A stretch of DNA of 20,571 nt, taken from assembly GCA_018825865.1 (NCBI GenBank), contig JAHKAF010000051.1:1-20571 (forward strand), given 5' to 3'. This document shows positions 20,275-20,571 of this stretch, one piece after another. The position numbers and the translations under genes were made by a program. The DNA is from Nanobdellota archaeon. Lineage in GTDB: Archaea > Nanobdellota > Nanobdellia > Pacearchaeales > GW2011-AR1. The number at the start of each line of letters is the position of its first letter. Position 1 is the stretch's first letter. Below the pieces are notes generated by a model. That model saw only the letters and a program-made list of their open reading frames with translations, ran no database searches and was not told the DNA's origin.

Positions 20275-20571
20275 TTGGTTTCTACTATTTGCTCTTGACC
20301 CACTGCTCTGCCCTCTTGGCCTTGAAAAGGTCTTGTCCCTCCCGGGGATTCTCGCACCTCTTGAACTATCTCCACCACTTCTCGCCCCTCTTTGGGGTCG
20401 ACTAAAACTATTACTTTGCCCCTTCATTCCATAATTTGGGGTCTTGTACCCTTTAGGTATACGCCGAGGCCTCCCTCTTTCGGAGGTCATCCCGTGGGAA
20501 GCGGCGCCATCACCACTACTCCTTCCAAAACCCTGTGTTCGCCCTCTACTACTCTGCCCTCCGCGATTTCC
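20230..20571 (-). CDS. RG/RGG-rich C-terminal tail of a gene cut by the window edge (partial)
   Basis: The frame is open from the window end to a stop at 20230, giving 113 visible residues without a start. Composition is dominated by Arg, Gly, Ser with repeated RG/RGG-like motifs (GGQSSRGR, RPQRGARSGG, SRGARIPGRD, SRPRGQSSGSR, VSRGRNSNSGFKRR). Such disordered tails bind RNA and occur on archaeal and bacterial RNA helicases and other RNA-binding proteins; the main domain is outside the window, so no name is given. Residues around RIPKGYKTPNYGMKGQ are encoded by a long-form element A. Its last codons are duplicated 1.15 kb downstream past Fic. Its Met at 20490 is an internal codon, not the start. 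Confidence 0.8.
   Translation of the reverse strand, partial: GNRGGQSSRGRTQGFGRSSGDGAASHGMTSERGRPRRIPKGYKTPNYGMKGQSNSFSRPQRGARSGGDSSRGARIPGRDKTFSRPRGQSSGSRANSRNQVSRGRNSNSGFKRR
20416..20469 (-). repeat. Element A, copy A4 (long form), inside the RG-rich gene
   Basis: About 54 nt; from GTATACC to GGGGCAA it aligns without gaps to A3 with about 37 of 47 identical, including ACAAGACCCCAAA. Translated in the third frame as RRIPKGYKTPNYGMKGQ. The 5' hairpin is degraded compared with A1-A3. Confidence 0.75.

Noticed and set aside
20114..20434. Plus-strand open frame of 106 codons opposite the RG-rich gene
   Set aside because: It is the complement of a GC-rich coding tail; its Pro/Leu-rich composition mirrors RG codons. 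No promoter or family pattern.
1..20571. CRISPR array or transposase/integrase gene
   Set aside because: No regularly spaced repeats with unique spacers and no recombinase family motif were seen; the repeats here are dispersed and dissimilar in spacing.

Overview
The window looks like a piece of an AT-rich archaeal genome, most likely a DPANN lineage of the Pacearchaeota/Woesearchaeota/Nanoarchaeota kind. Reasons seen in the sequence: archaeal-type PheS and PheT, an RNase P p30 subunit, an archaeal UMP kinase, a DUF357 protein, and TATA boxes placed about 25 nt upstream of start codons at many genes, which implies mostly leaderless mRNAs. The lineage is an inference from gene content; there is no rRNA or tRNA here to test it.

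Layout. 1-4262 is a leftward block: HtpX-type membrane metalloprotease, a GT4 glycosyltransferase, a GNAT-like protein, LemA, and a membrane-anchored EF-hand protein. 4384-8177 runs rightward: a 56-residue ferredoxin, PEP synthase with a long acidic tail, and an RHH/RelE toxin-antitoxin pair. A leftward gene of unknown function (8264-9154) diverges from a tight three-gene operon (9295-11037) holding a Lys-rich/coiled-coil protein, a VirB11-N-domain-like protein and a DUF357 protein. Then come a small membrane protein (leftward) and, rightward, pyrH, the RNase P p30 gene, and pheS - GNAT acetyltransferase - pheT. The right end is leftward again: a conserved-looking hypothetical, a protein with a PD-(D/E)XK nuclease motif, a Fic protein, and the RG-rich C-terminal tail of a gene cut by the window edge.

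The most unusual content is a set of short, GC-richer dispersed repeats that the genes do not explain. Element A (40-58 nt, hairpin-forming) occurs four times, each time inside a protein-coding gene (htpX, ppsA, the 9295 gene, the RG-rich gene). All three forward reading frames are used, and the copy whose frame would contain a TGA stop has lost that stop. Element D occurs twice (after the RNase P gene and over the pheT start), with the loop of its terminal hairpin inverted between copies. Element C occurs four times and element E about three times between genes. The Fic gene sits between 56-nt direct repeats copied from the 3' end of the neighbouring RG-rich gene, as if inserted as a cassette, and its promoter is bracketed by a perfect 10-bp inverted repeat. 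Together these suggest a genome being colonised by small non-autonomous elements that can become protein segments, 5' leaders or gene-tail duplications. No transposase or integrase is visible in the window.
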